Shown: positions 17,076-28,541 of the stretch, piece after piece
How the letters are laid out: every line of letters starts with the position of its first letter
Numbering within the stretch: position 1 is the stretch's first letter
Assembly (NCBI RefSeq): GCF_003070885.1
Contig: NZ_CP028913.1
Span: forward strand, 2,046,001 to 2,110,000
Length of the DNA: 64,000 nt
Direction of reading: 5' to 3'
From: Agromyces badenianii
GTDB lineage: Bacteria; Actinomycetota; Actinomycetes; Actinomycetales; Microbacteriaceae
Position numbers and translations under genes: made by a program
Notes under the pieces: generated by a model
Database searches by the model: none
Seen by the model: the letters and a program-made list of their open reading frames with translations, nothing else
Told to the model about the DNA's origin: nothing

Positions 17076-17684
17076 TCAGTCCTTCGCGTTCAGTGAGTCG
17101 TAGTATGCCCGGGCCGCCGCCCATGTCGGCAACAGGCCGGAGGCAGCAGCCTCGTGCAGGCCGGGCGCCGCGGTGTCTTTCGGTGAGAGCAGCAGGTCAC
17201 CGGCGGCCTCGGGGAACACGAGACCGACATCCGGGTCGGTCGGATCGATCCCGTGCTCTCGCTCAGCGTTGAAGGTCGAGGTGACGAGGTAGCTCACGGT
17301 CGCATCATCGGTGAGTGCGACGAAGCAGTGCCCGAGGCCTTCAGCGATGTAGATCGCCCGTCGATCGACGTCATCGAGGAGCACTGAGTCCCATTCACCG
17401 AACGTCGGCGAACCGACCCGGATGTCGATCACGAAGTCCAGTACGGCACCACGGTTGGCGGTGACGTACTTCGCCTGGCTCGGCGGAACATCGGCGAAGT
17501 GGATGCCGCGTACGACTCCCCGCTTCGAGACGGAGCTGTTGCCCTGCGCAAGAGCGAGTGGGTGACCGATCGTCTCGGCGAGTCGGTCGAAGCGATACCA
17601 CTCGAAGAACACGCCACGATCGTCTGGGAACTGCGTGGGCGTGATCTCGTAGCTGTCGGGAATGCTGAGTTCGCGGATCTGCAC
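17076..17684 (-). CDS. rmlC: dTDP-4-dehydrorhamnose 3,5-epimerase
   Basis: A 202-residue cupin that inverts C3 and C5 of dTDP-4-keto-6-deoxyglucose. Characteristic blocks are [30 protein letters not shown] with the catalytic His, [18 protein letters not shown], and [15 protein letters not shown] at 17684 is preferred: a TAGGCT box ends 8 nt upstream, so the transcript would be leaderless. A TTG at 17693 lies inside that box. The C-terminus is slightly longer than in enteric enzymes. Confidence 0.93.
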   Translation of the reverse strand: MQIRELSIPDSYEITPTQFPDDRGVFFEWYRFDRLAETIGHPLALAQGNSSVSKRGVVRGIHFADVPPSQAKYVTANRGAVLDFVIDIRVGSPTFGEWDSVLLDDVDRRAIYIAEGLGHCFVALTDDATVSYLVTSTFNAEREHGIDPTDPDVGLVFPEAAGDLLLSPKDTAAPGLHEAAASGLLPTWAAARAYYDSLNAKD

Positions 17685-17692
17685 AGGACACA

Positions 17693-17698
17693 AGCCTA
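17693..17698 (-). promoter_or_regulatory. -10 box TAGGCT of rmlC-rmlA
   Basis: TAGGCT on the minus strand, 8 nt before the GTG of rmlC, consistent with a leaderless rmlCA transcript. Confidence 0.5.
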
Positions 17699-17742
17699 CT
17701 CGACCGTCGCTGGGCGGGATGCATCCCGCATCTTCGACCGCG

Positions 17743-19800
<2,058 letters not shown>

Positions 19801-19804
19801 GGCC

Positions 19805-20656
19805 ATGCGCTACCTCATCACCGGCGCCAACGGCATGCTCGGGCGCGACCTGCAATCCGCCCTTGACGACCGCGAAGTCACCGCACTCGGCCGCGCCGAC
19901 CTCGATGTCACGGATGCCGCGGCGGTTGCCGCGGCAGTGCAGGGCCATCAGGTCGTGATCAACTGCGCCGCGTACACGAAGGTCGACGATGCGGAGTCGC
20001 ACGAGGACGACGCATATGCGGTGAACGCCGTCGGTGCGCGCAACCTGGCCATCGCGGCGAACGGAGCGGGCGCAAGACTCGTGCAATTGTCGACCGACTA
20101 CGTGTTCAACGGGTCGGCGACCGAGCCGTATGCGGAATCGACGCCGTACGATCCCATCTCGGCCTACGGCCGCACGAAGGCGGCCGGCGAACGATTCGCC
20201 CTCGATGCGAACCCCGGCGCCACGTACGTGGTCCGAACCGCTTGGCTCTACGGCGCACACGGCCCCAATTTCGCGGCGACGATGCTCGCGATCGCGCAGT
20301 CGAGGGAGTCCTGGTCGGTGGTCGACGACCAAATCGGTCAACCCACCTGGACGGGTGACCTCGCGCGCCAGGTGCTCGCACTCCTCGACGCCGATGCACC
20401 TCGTGGCATCTATCACGGCACCAATTCCGGTCGTACGAGCTGGTACGACTTCGCCAGAGCCGTGCTCGCCGAGAACGGGCTCGACCCCGACCGGATCACC
20501 CCGACCGACAGCAGCGCCTTCGTCCGACCGGCGCCGCGACCGGCGTTCTCGGTGCTCGGACACGAGGCGTGGGAGTCGGCGGACCTCTCGCCGATGCGCG
20601 ACTGGCGCGAGGCGCTCACCGAGGCGACTGCGCGCGGCGTGTTCGCCCGCGACTGA
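19805..20656 (+). CDS. rmlD: dTDP-4-dehydrorhamnose reductase
   Basis: Last step of dTDP-rhamnose synthesis. The 283-residue SDR has TGANGMLGRDL (NADPH site), NCAAYTKVDDAE, QLSTDYVFNG, the catalytic YGRTKAAGE, RTAWLYG and the C-terminal RPAPRPAFSVL block. It is a single-domain enzyme, not fused to rmlC as in some actinobacteria. It directly follows rmlB, and the pair forms an operon. The downstream gene is convergent. Confidence 0.96.
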   Translation: MRYLITGANGMLGRDLQSALDDREVTALGRADLDVTDAAAVAAAVQGHQVVINCAAYTKVDDAESHEDDAYAVNAVGARNLAIAANGAGARLVQLSTDYVFNGSATEPYAESTPYDPISAYGRTKAAGERFALDANPGATYVVRTAWLYGAHGPNFAATMLAIAQSRESWSVVDDQIGQPTWTGDLARQVLALLDADAPRGIYHGTNSGRTSWYDFARAVLAENGLDPDRITPTDSSAFVRPAPRPAFSVLGHEAWESADLSPMRDWREALTEATARGVFARD

Positions 20657-20714
20657 ACGGGCTACCGGCGACGCCTGGACCGCCGCCCTCACAGGAAGCG
20701 CCCGGCGTCGTGCC

Positions 20715-22229
20715 TCACATCATGCGCGAATAAAGCTCCACCTGCATGCGTCGCGACCACCGACTCTGGAGCGTGGTGAGGTCTGACTCGAGAATGCGCG
20801 GATCACGCGACTTGGATTCGAAGTGATACAGGCGCGCCCACGGACTGAACACCGCTGACCGACCGCTCGAGCGCACCTTCATGTTGAGGTCGACGTCGTT
20901 GTAGTTGCCGGGTAATTCGCGCGTGAAGCCGCCCACCTCGAAGTACACGTCCCGGCGGATGAGCGCGCATGCTGCGGTGACTCCGGAGACTTCGTGATCC
21001 GTCGCCATCGACTTGATCGCGTCATCCCGCCCGCCTGCCCATCCGAACGCCGCGTGACCGGCGACACCGCCCGTGTAGACCTGCCCGGCGTGCTGCACGG
21101 TGCTGTCCTCGAAGTAGAGCTGCGCCCCGACGATGCCGACGCCCTCCTGCTGTGCGAGACCGAGCAAGGTCTCGATCCAGTCATCGGTGACGACCTCGAC
21201 ATCGTCGTTCAAGAGCAGCAGGTACTCGCCAGACGCAGCGACGGCACCACGGTTCATCTTCGCACTGAAGTTGAACGGGGCATCCCACAGCACGAGTCGA
21301 AGCTTGTCGCCGCAGAGCTGCTCGAGTTGCTCGACGACCGAGTCGGGCGTCTCTCGGTCGGCGACGACGACGAACTCCACGTTCGGGTAGGTGGACCGCT
21401 CGACGATGCCCTTGATCGCCTCGACGACGAGCACTCGATCGGTGCCGGCGATGCTCGCGGCGCCTCCTCGAGTGGGGATCACGATCGATACGAGTGGTGC
21501 ATCGACGATCGCGTACCGGACGCGCCGTATGAACGGCTTGATCTCGTCGACCGCGGCATCCACGCCGATCTCGGCGAGGTGGGCGCTGACGACCGCGTTC
21601 TGGGCGGCCGAGGTGCCGGCGAAGTCGCCGGGTGCGAGGTCCTCAGTGGCGAGAACGGCAGGGTTCAGCGCGATCTCCCACCCTGCAGCGCCGGCCCGCA
21701 ACGCGAGATCGAGCAGCTGCGCACGGCGCGCTTCAGACCTGAAGCCTCCGATGGCTCGCAGTTCGTCGATCCGCGACGTCACCACAGGGCCGAGGTAGTC
21801 GTTGCTCCGAAGCCGGATGGGCGAGAACAGCGGCCTGAGCAACGGGTGTCCGGCCTCCGAAACCGAGTCGCCGTACGTGAGGGCGACCGCCGGAAAGCGG
21901 TCGTGGAAACCGACGACCTTCGGCAGGAGATCTGCGAGGACCACGCCCCATCGGATGACGAAGAGGAATTCGGCCGTGCTCTCGGCGAGCCGCGCGTTCA
22001 GCAATGGTGCGTCGGCGTGAAGGATCCCGACGCCGATGGACTCGGCGGCTGCGATCATCTCGGAGGTGTCTTCGAGGGCCGCATCATCGACGACGATCAA
22101 TACGTTCGCGGGATCGAACCCGGCGCTGAGCACGGATTGTGCGGTACGCAGGACATCTTCGGGCGAGCGGCCGGCGGAGTCGATCCACCCCTCGACGCGA
22201 GCCGCGAGCGCGGCGTCGGCGACGCTCAT
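20715..22229 (-). CDS. Large GT2 glycosyltransferase with degenerate N-terminal half
   Basis: About 504 residues. The first half looks like a worn GT2 fold (VLIVVDDA, FLFVIRWGVVL) without intact DxD. The second half, from VSIVIPTRGG, is a complete GT2 domain with FSAKMNRGAVAASGEYLLLLNDDVEV (donor and metal site) and a C-terminal block around PGNYNDVDLNMKVRSSG. This layout is common in O-antigen and rhamnan loci. ATG 22229 overlaps the stop of the small upstream gene by 4 nt (ATGA). Upstream open frame to 22487 is antisense noise. The transferred sugar is unknown; rhamnose is plausible from context. Confidence 0.85.
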   Translation of the reverse strand: MSVADAALAARVEGWIDSAGRSPEDVLRTAQSVLSAGFDPANVLIVVDDAALEDTSEMIAAAESIGVGILHADAPLLNARLAESTAEFLFVIRWGVVLADLLPKVVGFHDRFPAVALTYGDSVSEAGHPLLRPLFSPIRLRSNDYLGPVVTSRIDELRAIGGFRSEARRAQLLDLALRAGAAGWEIALNPAVLATEDLAPGDFAGTSAAQNAVVSAHLAEIGVDAAVDEIKPFIRRVRYAIVDAPLVSIVIPTRGGAASIAGTDRVLVVEAIKGIVERSTYPNVEFVVVADRETPDSVVEQLEQLCGDKLRLVLWDAPFNFSAKMNRGAVAASGEYLLLLNDDVEVVTDDWIETLLGLAQQEGVGIVGAQLYFEDSTVQHAGQVYTGGVAGHAAFGWAGGRDDAIKSMATDHEVSGVTAACALIRRDVYFEVGGFTRELPGNYNDVDLNMKVRSSGRSAVFSPWARLYHFESKSRDPRILESDLTTLQSRWSRRMQVELYSRMM

Positions 22230-22510
22230 CCGAGCACGCGCCGCTTGACGACGCGGAGGACGCGCACGGGCAGGGTCACGACGCGCCCGGCACGCCACGT
22301 CAGCGATGACTTCATGCCGGCGAGATTCGCCTCCACAGCAACGGCCTCGCTCGGCGACAGCCGACTGGCGGCCTGGAGTTCCTTGACCTGCTGCTCGAGA
22401 CCGATGATGCGATCGGTGAATTCCAGCCGCTCCTCGGCGAGCACGGCCTCGACGCTCACGCCGACGTCGGGCCGCGTCTCGGGCCATCGCGTGCTCTGGG
22501 CGTCACTCAC
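22226..22510 (-). CDS. Small coiled-coil protein coupled to a glycosyltransferase
   Basis: A 94-residue protein from a GTG at 22510 with GAGAGGA about 12 nt upstream. The middle (about 22-60) has heptad-like leucines (RLEFTDRIIGLEQQVKEL), predicted coiled coil. The end, SLTWRAGRVVTLPVRVLR, is a basic amphipathic segment resembling the tail of the methyltransferase at 17.7 kb. It is translationally coupled to the large GT2. No enzymatic motif is present, so a scaffolding or membrane-anchoring role is a reasonable inference. I do not recognise a named family. Confidence 0.65.
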   Translation of the reverse strand: MSDAQSTRWPETRPDVGVSVEAVLAEERLEFTDRIIGLEQQVKELQAASRLSPSEAVAVEANLAGMKSSLTWRAGRVVTLPVRVLRVVKRRVLG

Positions 22511-22538
22511 GTGGATCTCATCCTCTCGTCGGCGGTCG

Positions 22539-22544
22539 TAAACT
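22539..22544 (+). promoter_or_regulatory. -10 box TAAACT, leaderless start of a GT2 gene
   Basis: TAAACT is 6 nt before the ATG at 22551. The following six bases (22545-22550) read TAGGCT on the minus strand and could serve the divergent small-protein gene, so the two promoters abut. Confidence 0.5.
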
Positions 22545-22550
22545 AGCCTA
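22545..22550 (-). promoter_or_regulatory. Divergent -10 box TAGGCT
   Basis: TAGGCT on the minus strand, 34 nt before the GTG at 22510, directly abutting the plus-strand -10 box. Confidence 0.4.
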
Positions 22551-23507
22551 ATGCCCTCGACGAGACCGCCCCGTGAGAGCTCGACCTCGAACCCGGCCTC
22601 CGAACGCGTCACCGCCGTCGTGCCCACCTACCACCCCGATCCCGGTGTCCGAGCGAGACTTCACGCACTGGCGAGACAAGTCGATCAGGTCATCGTCGTC
22701 GATGACGGATCCGGTCCCTCCGCAGACGCCTTCCTCGACGGCATCGCGGCTGAGGGATTCGTCGTCGAGCGACTGCCTCGCAACGCCGGCATCGCAGCGG
22801 CGTTGAACGCGGGCGTACGGCTGGCACTCGCCGGCGGCAGTGATTACGTGGTGAACCTCGACCAGGACACCGATCTGCCGAGTGGCTATGTCGAGACCGC
22901 GCTCGCGCAGTTCGCGAGAGCCAACCCCGTGACACGACTCGGCGTCGTCTGCGTCGATGCCGTGAACGGCGCACCGGCCCTGCCCACCTGGGTTTCACCC
23001 GAGGGGTTCGGGCTCGTTCCCGAAGCCATTCAGACCGGCTTCGTGATCAGCCGGGAATGTCTCGAGGTCTCGGGCCTGTTCGACGAGCGCCTGGTGATCG
23101 ACTGCGTCGACACCGAGTTCTGCCTTCGCATTCGCGACCGGGGTTTTCGGATCGCGGTCGCAGAGGGCACCGATATCCGCCATTCGATCGGCCGACGCGC
23201 GGAGCTTCGTCCGTTCGGCATCCCGATGCGACACGCGAATGGTCGCCTCGCGACCTACCAGTACCACTCGCCATTCCGCCGGTACTACATCGCCCGGAAC
23301 AACATCGACCTGATCTTCCGCTACGTCGGAAAGCGTCCGAGGTGGGTCGCGAGCGTGGTGAAGCGCGAGATGGGTGGAATGATCGTCTCGATGGTGAGCG
23401 GCCCGCAGCGCCTCGCACAGGTGCTCGCGATCTGCACCGGCACACTGCACGGTCTCATTCGCCGACGAGGGATGATTCCCGGATGGCTCAAGCGCCTGAT
23501 CACCTGA
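22551..23507 (+). CDS. GT2 family glycosyltransferase (rhamnosyltransferase-like)
   Basis: A 318-residue enzyme with AVVPTYHPD at the N-terminus, VIVVDDGSG, RNAGIAAALNAGV, VNLDQDTDLP (metal site) and a C-terminal FVISRECLEVSGLFDERLVIDCVDTEFCLR block. This pattern matches RfbF/RgpB-like rhamnosyltransferases that use dTDP-rhamnose. The C-terminal end is rich in Arg, Lys and hydrophobic residues and may bind the membrane. It probably heads a two-gene unit with the GT4 enzyme 49 bp downstream. Confidence 0.85.
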   Translation: MPSTRPPRESSTSNPASERVTAVVPTYHPDPGVRARLHALARQVDQVIVVDDGSGPSADAFLDGIAAEGFVVERLPRNAGIAAALNAGVRLALAGGSDYVVNLDQDTDLPSGYVETALAQFARANPVTRLGVVCVDAVNGAPALPTWVSPEGFGLVPEAIQTGFVISRECLEVSGLFDERLVIDCVDTEFCLRIRDRGFRIAVAEGTDIRHSIGRRAELRPFGIPMRHANGRLATYQYHSPFRRYYIARNNIDLIFRYVGKRPRWVASVVKREMGGMIVSMVSGPQRLAQVLAICTGTLHGLIRRRGMIPGWLKRLIT

Positions 23508-23556
23508 CTTCGTCGTCGGGCGAAAGCAGAGCCCGGCCCGAACGGAAAGGAGCCAC

Positions 23557-24696
23557 GTGACCACCACCCTCCGCGTCATCGTCGACCAGATCATCGCCCC
23601 GGTGCCCGGCGCACTCGGCGGGTACACCCGCGACCTCACGAGTGCGATCATCGCGGCCACTCCCCGGAACTGCGCGGTCGAGGGCATCGTGTCGTCGTCG
23701 CCCCCCGATGACTACGACCGCGTGCTCGCGGAACTGCCGGGGCTCGCCGGGCTGTACAAGACGACCCTGGCCCGGCGCGAACTCGCCGGGGCCTGGCAAC
23801 TGGGCCTCACGACCTCACCAGGCCCCGGCATCATCCACGCACCGAGCCTCTTCGCGCCGTTGCGCCGGCACGACCGCTCGGTCGACGGCAGCCAGATCGT
23901 CGTCACCGTGCACGACGTGCTCGCGTGGACCCATCCAGAAGCCCTCAGTACGACCTCCGTCGCCTGGCAGAAGGGCATGCTGAAGCGCGCGCGCAAGCAC
24001 GCCGACGCGGTCGTGGTGCCCACGCACGCGCTCGCCGAGCGACTCGCCGAGATCGCCGACTTCGGCGACCGTATCCGCGTCATCGGCACGGCCCCGCGGG
24101 GCGGACTCGCGGTCGGCGTCGATGCGCCGACACGTGCCGCGCGGCTCGGGCTCCCGTCGGAATACCTCGCGGTGCCGGGCACACTCGAGCCCCGCAAGGG
24201 ACTCGTCGACGTGCTCGCAGCACTGAGCCGGCGCGGAGTGCCCGAGATTCCGATCGTCGTGCTGGGGCCCGAGAGCTGGGGCGACCAGCATCTCATCACG
24301 GTCGCCGAGGAACAGGGCATCTCGCCCGCGCGCATCACGCGGCTCGACGACCTCGACGCTGCCGATCTCGCGGTCGTGATCGCCGGCGCCACCGCCTTCA
24401 TCGCCCCCAGCCACGTCGAAGGCTCGGGCACGGCCGTGATCGAGGCGTTCAGTCTCGCGACGCCGGTCATCCACTCGGATGCCCCGGCATACCTCGAGGT
24501 CTCGGCCGGCGCCGGTCTCGCGGTGCCGGTCGGGGTCGGCGACGGGTACGGCGATCGACTCGCGGCCGCCATCACCTCGGTGGTCACCGATTCGAGGCTC
24601 GCCGAGCAGCTCGCCATCGCCGGCAGCGATCGGAGCCGCGCATTCAGCTGGCGGGATTCCGCCGAGCGCATGTGGCAATTGCACGCCGACCTCTGA
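23557..24696 (+). CDS. GT4 family glycosyltransferase
   Basis: A GT-B fold transferase of 379 residues. The N-terminal domain includes GALGGYTRDL and the VTVHDVLAWTHPE loop. The C-terminal donor domain has VPGTLEPRKGLVDVLAAL and PSHVEGSGTAVIEAFSLATPVI, which holds the E-x7-E motif of GT4 enzymes. GAAAGGAG precedes the GTG start by 6 nt. As a retaining enzyme with NDP-sugar donor it may add mannose, glucose or rhamnose. It ends the polysaccharide locus, facing the convergent LCP gene 55 bp away. Confidence 0.88.
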   Translation: MTTTLRVIVDQIIAPVPGALGGYTRDLTSAIIAATPRNCAVEGIVSSSPPDDYDRVLAELPGLAGLYKTTLARRELAGAWQLGLTTSPGPGIIHAPSLFAPLRRHDRSVDGSQIVVTVHDVLAWTHPEALSTTSVAWQKGMLKRARKHADAVVVPTHALAERLAEIADFGDRIRVIGTAPRGGLAVGVDAPTRAARLGLPSEYLAVPGTLEPRKGLVDVLAALSRRGVPEIPIVVLGPESWGDQHLITVAEEQGISPARITRLDDLDAADLAVVIAGATAFIAPSHVEGSGTAVIEAFSLATPVIHSDAPAYLEVSAGAGLAVPVGVGDGYGDRLAAAITSVVTDSRLAEQLAIAGSDRSRAFSWRDSAERMWQLHADL

Positions 24697-24751
24697 TCGG
24701 CCTGCCCCGGCCTCGGGTCCGTTCAGCGAAGCCGGAGACCGGCGCCCGCCC

Positions 24752-26116
24752 CTACTCCTCGGTCGGCTCAGGCGACGGCGGATACACCGCCTGCTGCACG
24801 AGCTGGCGGATGTACTCGTAGTCGGGATCTTCCGGATCCACGCCGTTCTCAGGGACGAGCTCGACGTCGACGATCGGCAATTGCTTCGTCTTGCCTGCGA
24901 GGTTGACGAAGTAGCCGAGACTGCCCTGCGGAACGTCCGTCTTCACGACCTGAGAGCCCGCGGCAGCGATCTCCTGGAACTTCGAGAGCACGTTCGCGGG
25001 GTTGAACTGCGCGAGCACCGCCTCTTGGATCTGGCGCTGACGGGCCATGCGGTCGTAGTCGCTCGTGCCATGGCGCGAACGCGCGTACCAGAGCGCGTGA
25101 TAGCCGTCGAGGTGCTGGTCCCCCGCGGGAATCCACTCGGCGACCGTCGTGAATGTCTCGTCGGCGTGGATCGGCACGTCTTCGGGCACCGTGACGGTGA
25201 CGCCGCCGAGCGCATCGATGAGCTGCTGGAAGCCCGCCATGTCGATGAGCGCGTAGTACTGGATCTCGAGCCCGGTGATCGCCTCTGCGGCATCCCGCAT
25301 CGCCTCGATGCCGGGTTCACTGCCCTGCGCGACGGCATCGGGGTACATCTCGGGGCTCATCAGCTCGACCTCGGTGTAGATCGAGTTCAGCAGGCAGACG
25401 TCGACCTCGCAGCCGTCGATCGACCCGTAACCCTCGGGATACAGCTCCGCGAGCGAGGTGCCCTCGGGGAACGGCACATCCTCCATGTTGCGAGGCAGGC
25501 CGATGGTCACGGCTTGCCCGGTCTCGGCGTCGACGCTGATGACCCTGATGCTGTCGGGGCGCAGCCCGTCGCGATCAGGCCCGGCGTCACCGCCGAGGAG
25601 CAGGAAGTTGTACTTGCCGTCGACGGGTTCCTTCGATGGCCCGGCCACGAACACCGATGAGAGGAACCCGCTCGCGGTCGTCGCGACGTAGGCGCCGTAC
25701 GCCGCGGTGCCGGAGAGTGCGACCATCACGAGCGTCGTGAGCCCGGCGACCCACGCCCGGGCCGACGGTGCGGTCTTCACGAGCCGCACGAGCCGCAGCG
25801 TGTCTAGGGTCAGGATCACCCAGAGCACCGCGTAGAACGCCAGCAGGGCGGCGACGACCCACAGGGTGATCGTGGTCGAGAACACCGTGTACAAGGTCGC
25901 CGGCCACAGCAGCCAGACGACGAGGGCCACGATCGCGAGGGTCCAGAGCACGAGCGTCGCCCCGAGCCCGAAGCGACCGAGGCGCCGACTGCCGGCGAGC
26001 ACCTGGGGCGCACCGGGGATCAGGAAGTTAAGCACGACGAGCCACCACGCGCGACGGGTCATGACCGTGCGCGAGGCGGCATCCGGGTAGCGGATCGGGC
26101 TGGCGGCGAGCGTCAT
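24752..26116 (-). CDS. LytR-CpsA-Psr (LCP) family wall-polymer ligase
   Basis: About 454 residues. Four hydrophobic helices occupy the first 150 residues, an unusually large membrane part. The extracellular LCP domain follows: [21 protein letters not shown] (Asp/Arg pyrophosphate site), [30 protein letters not shown] and the [22 protein letters not shown] signature. LCP enzymes move polymer from undecaprenyl diphosphate to peptidoglycan on the cell surface. Its position beside the glycan genes fits. The ATG overlaps the purE stop by 4 nt, so it is co-translated with purE. M. tuberculosis has an LCP gene at the equivalent place. Confidence 0.93.
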   Translation of the reverse strand: MTLAASPIRYPDAASRTVMTRRAWWLVVLNFLIPGAPQVLAGSRRLGRFGLGATLVLWTLAIVALVVWLLWPATLYTVFSTTITLWVVAALLAFYAVLWVILTLDTLRLVRLVKTAPSARAWVAGLTTLVMVALSGTAAYGAYVATTASGFLSSVFVAGPSKEPVDGKYNFLLLGGDAGPDRDGLRPDSIRVISVDAETGQAVTIGLPRNMEDVPFPEGTSLAELYPEGYGSIDGCEVDVCLLNSIYTEVELMSPEMYPDAVAQGSEPGIEAMRDAAEAITGLEIQYYALIDMAGFQQLIDALGGVTVTVPEDVPIHADETFTTVAEWIPAGDQHLDGYHALWYARSRHGTSDYDRMARQRQIQEAVLAQFNPANVLSKFQEIAAAGSQVVKTDVPQGSLGYFVNLAGKTKQLPIVDVELVPENGVDPEDPDYEYIRQLVQQAVYPPSPEPTEE

Positions 26117-26619
26117 CGGTTCTGTTTGAGCCGTTCGTTCTTCTCCTCGACGAGCGCGGCGAGGCTGGTCGCGTAGTCGGCGAGCGCGGTGGAGAGGGCG
26201 GTGTCTGCGGTCGCGAGGATCTTCACCGCGATGAGGCCGGCGTTCTTCGCGCCGCCGATCGAGACGGTCGCGACGGGAACGCCGGCCGGCATCTGCACGA
26301 TCGAGAGCAGGGAGTCGAGGCCGTCGAGTCGCGAGAGCGGCACCGGCACGCCGACGACGGGCAGGGTGGTGACCGATGCGAGCATGCCCGGCAGGTGCGC
26401 CGCTCCCCCGGCACCGGCGATGATGACCTTGAGCCCGCGGCCCGCGGCATTCTTGCCGTAGGCGATCATCTTCTCGGGCGTGCGGTGCGCCGAGACGACC
26501 TCGACCTCGTGCGCGACGCCGAACTCATCGAGCAGCGCGGATGCCTCGCGCATCACGTTCCAGTCGGAATCGGAGCCCATCACGACGCCGACGAGCGGTG
26601 CGGTGTTCGTCTCAATCAC
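26113..26619 (-). CDS. purE: N5-carboxyaminoimidazole ribonucleotide mutase
   Basis: Moves the carboxyl group of N5-CAIR to give CAIR in purine synthesis. The 168-residue protein shows [22 protein letters not shown] (catalytic His) and [13 protein letters not shown], all standard for class I PurE. GTG 26619 lies 9 nt after a TACACT sequence, again suggesting a leaderless mRNA; longer upstream frame is noise. It overlaps the LCP start, and purK lies 75 bp upstream. Confidence 0.95.
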   Translation of the reverse strand: MIETNTAPLVGVVMGSDSDWNVMREASALLDEFGVAHEVEVVSAHRTPEKMIAYGKNAAGRGLKVIIAGAGGAAHLPGMLASVTTLPVVGVPVPLSRLDGLDSLLSIVQMPAGVPVATVSIGGAKNAGLIAVKILATADTALSTALADYATSLAALVEEKNERLKQNR

Positions 26620-26693
26620 TTGACCGAGTGTAGAGGCGTGTGCTGTGAGATGACCGCAGGGCACGCGGCACCGCTGCCGACGAGGGCCCGGCG

Positions 26694-27851
26694 TCAGTCC
26701 TGGAACTCCGCCGCCGCCGCCCGAGCCTCGTAGACGACCGTGTCGAGATCGTCGCCGGTCGCGGTGACGTGGCCGATCTTGCGGCCGGGCCGCGGCGCCT
26801 TGCCGTAATTGTGGATCTTGACCGTCGGATGTCCGGCGAGCGCCTCGGCATAGCGGTCGGCGAGGGATCCCTCTGCCGGGCCGCCGAGCACGTTCACCAT
26901 GACCGACCAATCGTCGCGGGTGCCGGTGCCGCCGAGCGGCAGGTCGAGCACGGCTCGCAGATGCTGCTCGAACTGCCCGGTGGTCGCGCCGTCCATCGAC
27001 CAGTGACCGCTGTTGTGCGGCCGCATGGCGAGCTCATTCACGAGGATCCGGTCATCGCTCGTCTCGAAGAGCTCGACGGCGAGCACGCCCGTGACCCCGA
27101 GCCCTTCGGCGATCGTGATCGCGACGTCGGCCGCGACATCCGCGAGCTTGCCGGCCGATCTCGGCGCCGGGGCGATGACCTCGCTGCACACCCCGCCCAC
27201 CTGCAGGGTCTCGACGAGCGGCCAGGCCGCCACCTCGCCGGAGGGGCGCCGAGCCACGAGTTGCGCGAGTTCGCGCCGGAAGTCGACGAGCTCTTCGACG
27301 AGCAGCGCCCCGGCCCGGCCGTCTTCGGCGATCGTGCCGAACCACTCGGCGACCTCGGCGGCGCTGCGCACGACGCGCACGCCCTTGCCGTCGTAGCCGC
27401 CGCGCGGCGTCTTCACGACGGCCACGCCGCCGTGCGATGCGATGAAGTCGTCGAGGTCTGCGAGCGTCTCGACGCGGGCCCAATCGGGTACCGGCAGGCC
27501 GAGCTCTGAGAGGCGCTCGCGCATGAGCAGCTTGTCTTGGGCGAAGGCCAGCGCATCGGGCCCGGGGTGCACCGGCACCCCGGCATCGACGAGCGCGCGC
27601 AGCACGTCTTGCGGCACGTGCTCGTGATCGAAGGTGACGACATCGACCTCGCGCGCGAAGGCGAGCACCGTGGCGGTGTCGGTGTAGTCGCCGACCCGAT
27701 CGGCCGCGATCGCGGCCGACATCCCCTCGGCTTCGGCGAGCACTCGGAGATCGACTCCGAGCTCGATCGCCGCGGGGATCATCATCCGGGCCAGCTGGCC
27801 CCCACCGATCACTCCGACACGCACGCCATGCACTCCGTTCGCCGTCGTCAT
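26694..27851 (-). CDS. purK: N5-carboxyaminoimidazole ribonucleotide synthase
   Basis: ATP-grasp enzyme that carboxylates AIR to N5-CAIR with bicarbonate. The 385-residue protein has [13 protein letters not shown] at the N-terminus, the ATP loop [13 protein letters not shown], and the metal-binding [27 protein letters not shown] 27851 is used; codons further upstream run antisense to the gtrA-like gene. A TAGACT box (27877-27882, minus) lies 25 nt upstream. Sequential action with PurE accounts for the pairing. Confidence 0.95.
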   Translation of the reverse strand: MTTANGVHGVRVGVIGGGQLARMMIPAAIELGVDLRVLAEAEGMSAAIAADRVGDYTDTATVLAFAREVDVVTFDHEHVPQDVLRALVDAGVPVHPGPDALAFAQDKLLMRERLSELGLPVPDWARVETLADLDDFIASHGGVAVVKTPRGGYDGKGVRVVRSAAEVAEWFGTIAEDGRAGALLVEELVDFRRELAQLVARRPSGEVAAWPLVETLQVGGVCSEVIAPAPRSAGKLADVAADVAITIAEGLGVTGVLAVELFETSDDRILVNELAMRPHNSGHWSMDGATTGQFEQHLRAVLDLPLGGTGTRDDWSVMVNVLGGPAEGSLADRYAEALAGHPTVKIHNYGKAPRPGRKIGHVTATGDDLDTVVYEARAAAAEFQD

Positions 27852-27876
27852 CGGCACCCGTGCGGGCGCCGAGTTC

Positions 27877-27882
27877 AGTCTA
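27877..27882 (-). promoter_or_regulatory. -10 box TAGACT of purK
   Basis: TAGACT on the minus strand 25 nt before the purK ATG, 17 bp away from the divergent leaderless promoter at 27900. Confidence 0.4.
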
Positions 27883-27899
27883 GGCCGCGCCCGACGGCA

Positions 27900-27905
27900 T
27901 AGGAT
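27900..27905 (+). promoter_or_regulatory. -10 box TAGGAT, leaderless start of the GtrA-like gene
   Basis: TAGGAT is followed by 6 nt and GTG at 27912. The GTG at 27906 lies directly behind the box and is less likely to be the start. Confidence 0.5.
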
Positions 27906-27911
27906 GTGCCG

Positions 27912-28523
27912 GTGTCCACTCGCCTCGCCAGCGCCCTCGCACGCCTGTGGGAGGGGCTCCTCGCCTACGCGGTGAAGTTCGGCGTCGTGGGCCTGATCGG
28001 CTTCGTGATCGATGTCGCGCTGTTCAACCTGCTGCGCCTCGGCGTCTTCGGCGAGGGGCACTGGGCCCAGTCGGCGATCGGCGCGAAGACGATCTCCACG
28101 AGCGTCGCCATCGTCTTCAACTGGCTGGGCAACCGCTACTGGACGTTCCGCAAGCACCGCCGGCGCAACTACCTGCGCGAGTTCGTCGAGTACGTCATCG
28201 TGTCGCTCGGCGGCATGGCGATCGCACTCGGATGCCTCTGGGTCAGCCATCACTGGCTCGGCTACACGAGCCTCGTGGCCGACAACATCGCGACGAACGT
28301 CGTCGGCCTCGCGCTCGGCACGGCATTCCGGTTCGTTCTGTACCGCTATTGGGTGTTCGGACATCACCGCGCCGACGGCCTCTCGAACCTGGCGCGCGTC
28401 GAAGAGGCGCAGCGCACGCTCTTCGAGGAGCCTCCAGCCAGCGATCCAGGCGCTGCAGCGGATGCCCCGGCCGCGGCCGACCCGCCGGGCGACACGGTCG
28501 CCGGGTCCGGCGACCGCTTCTGA
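27912..28523 (+). CDS. GtrA-like membrane protein
   Basis: A 203-residue protein with four hydrophobic helices in the first 150 residues (KFGVVGLIGFVIDVALFNLL first; FVLYRYWVFG last) and an NRYWTFRKHRR loop, the GtrA hallmark. GtrA-like proteins are thought to flip polyprenyl-phosphate sugars or support their transfer; mycobacterial arabinogalactan has a comparable member. The C-terminal 50 residues are acidic, Ala/Pro rich and probably disordered. The gene after purK is GtrA-like in M. tuberculosis as well. Confidence 0.88.
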   Translation: MSTRLASALARLWEGLLAYAVKFGVVGLIGFVIDVALFNLLRLGVFGEGHWAQSAIGAKTISTSVAIVFNWLGNRYWTFRKHRRRNYLREFVEYVIVSLGGMAIALGCLWVSHHWLGYTSLVADNIATNVVGLALGTAFRFVLYRYWVFGHHRADGLSNLARVEEAQRTLFEEPPASDPGAAADAPAAADPPGDTVAGSGDRF

Positions 28524-28541
28524 CCCGGGGCTCGCTCGGCG

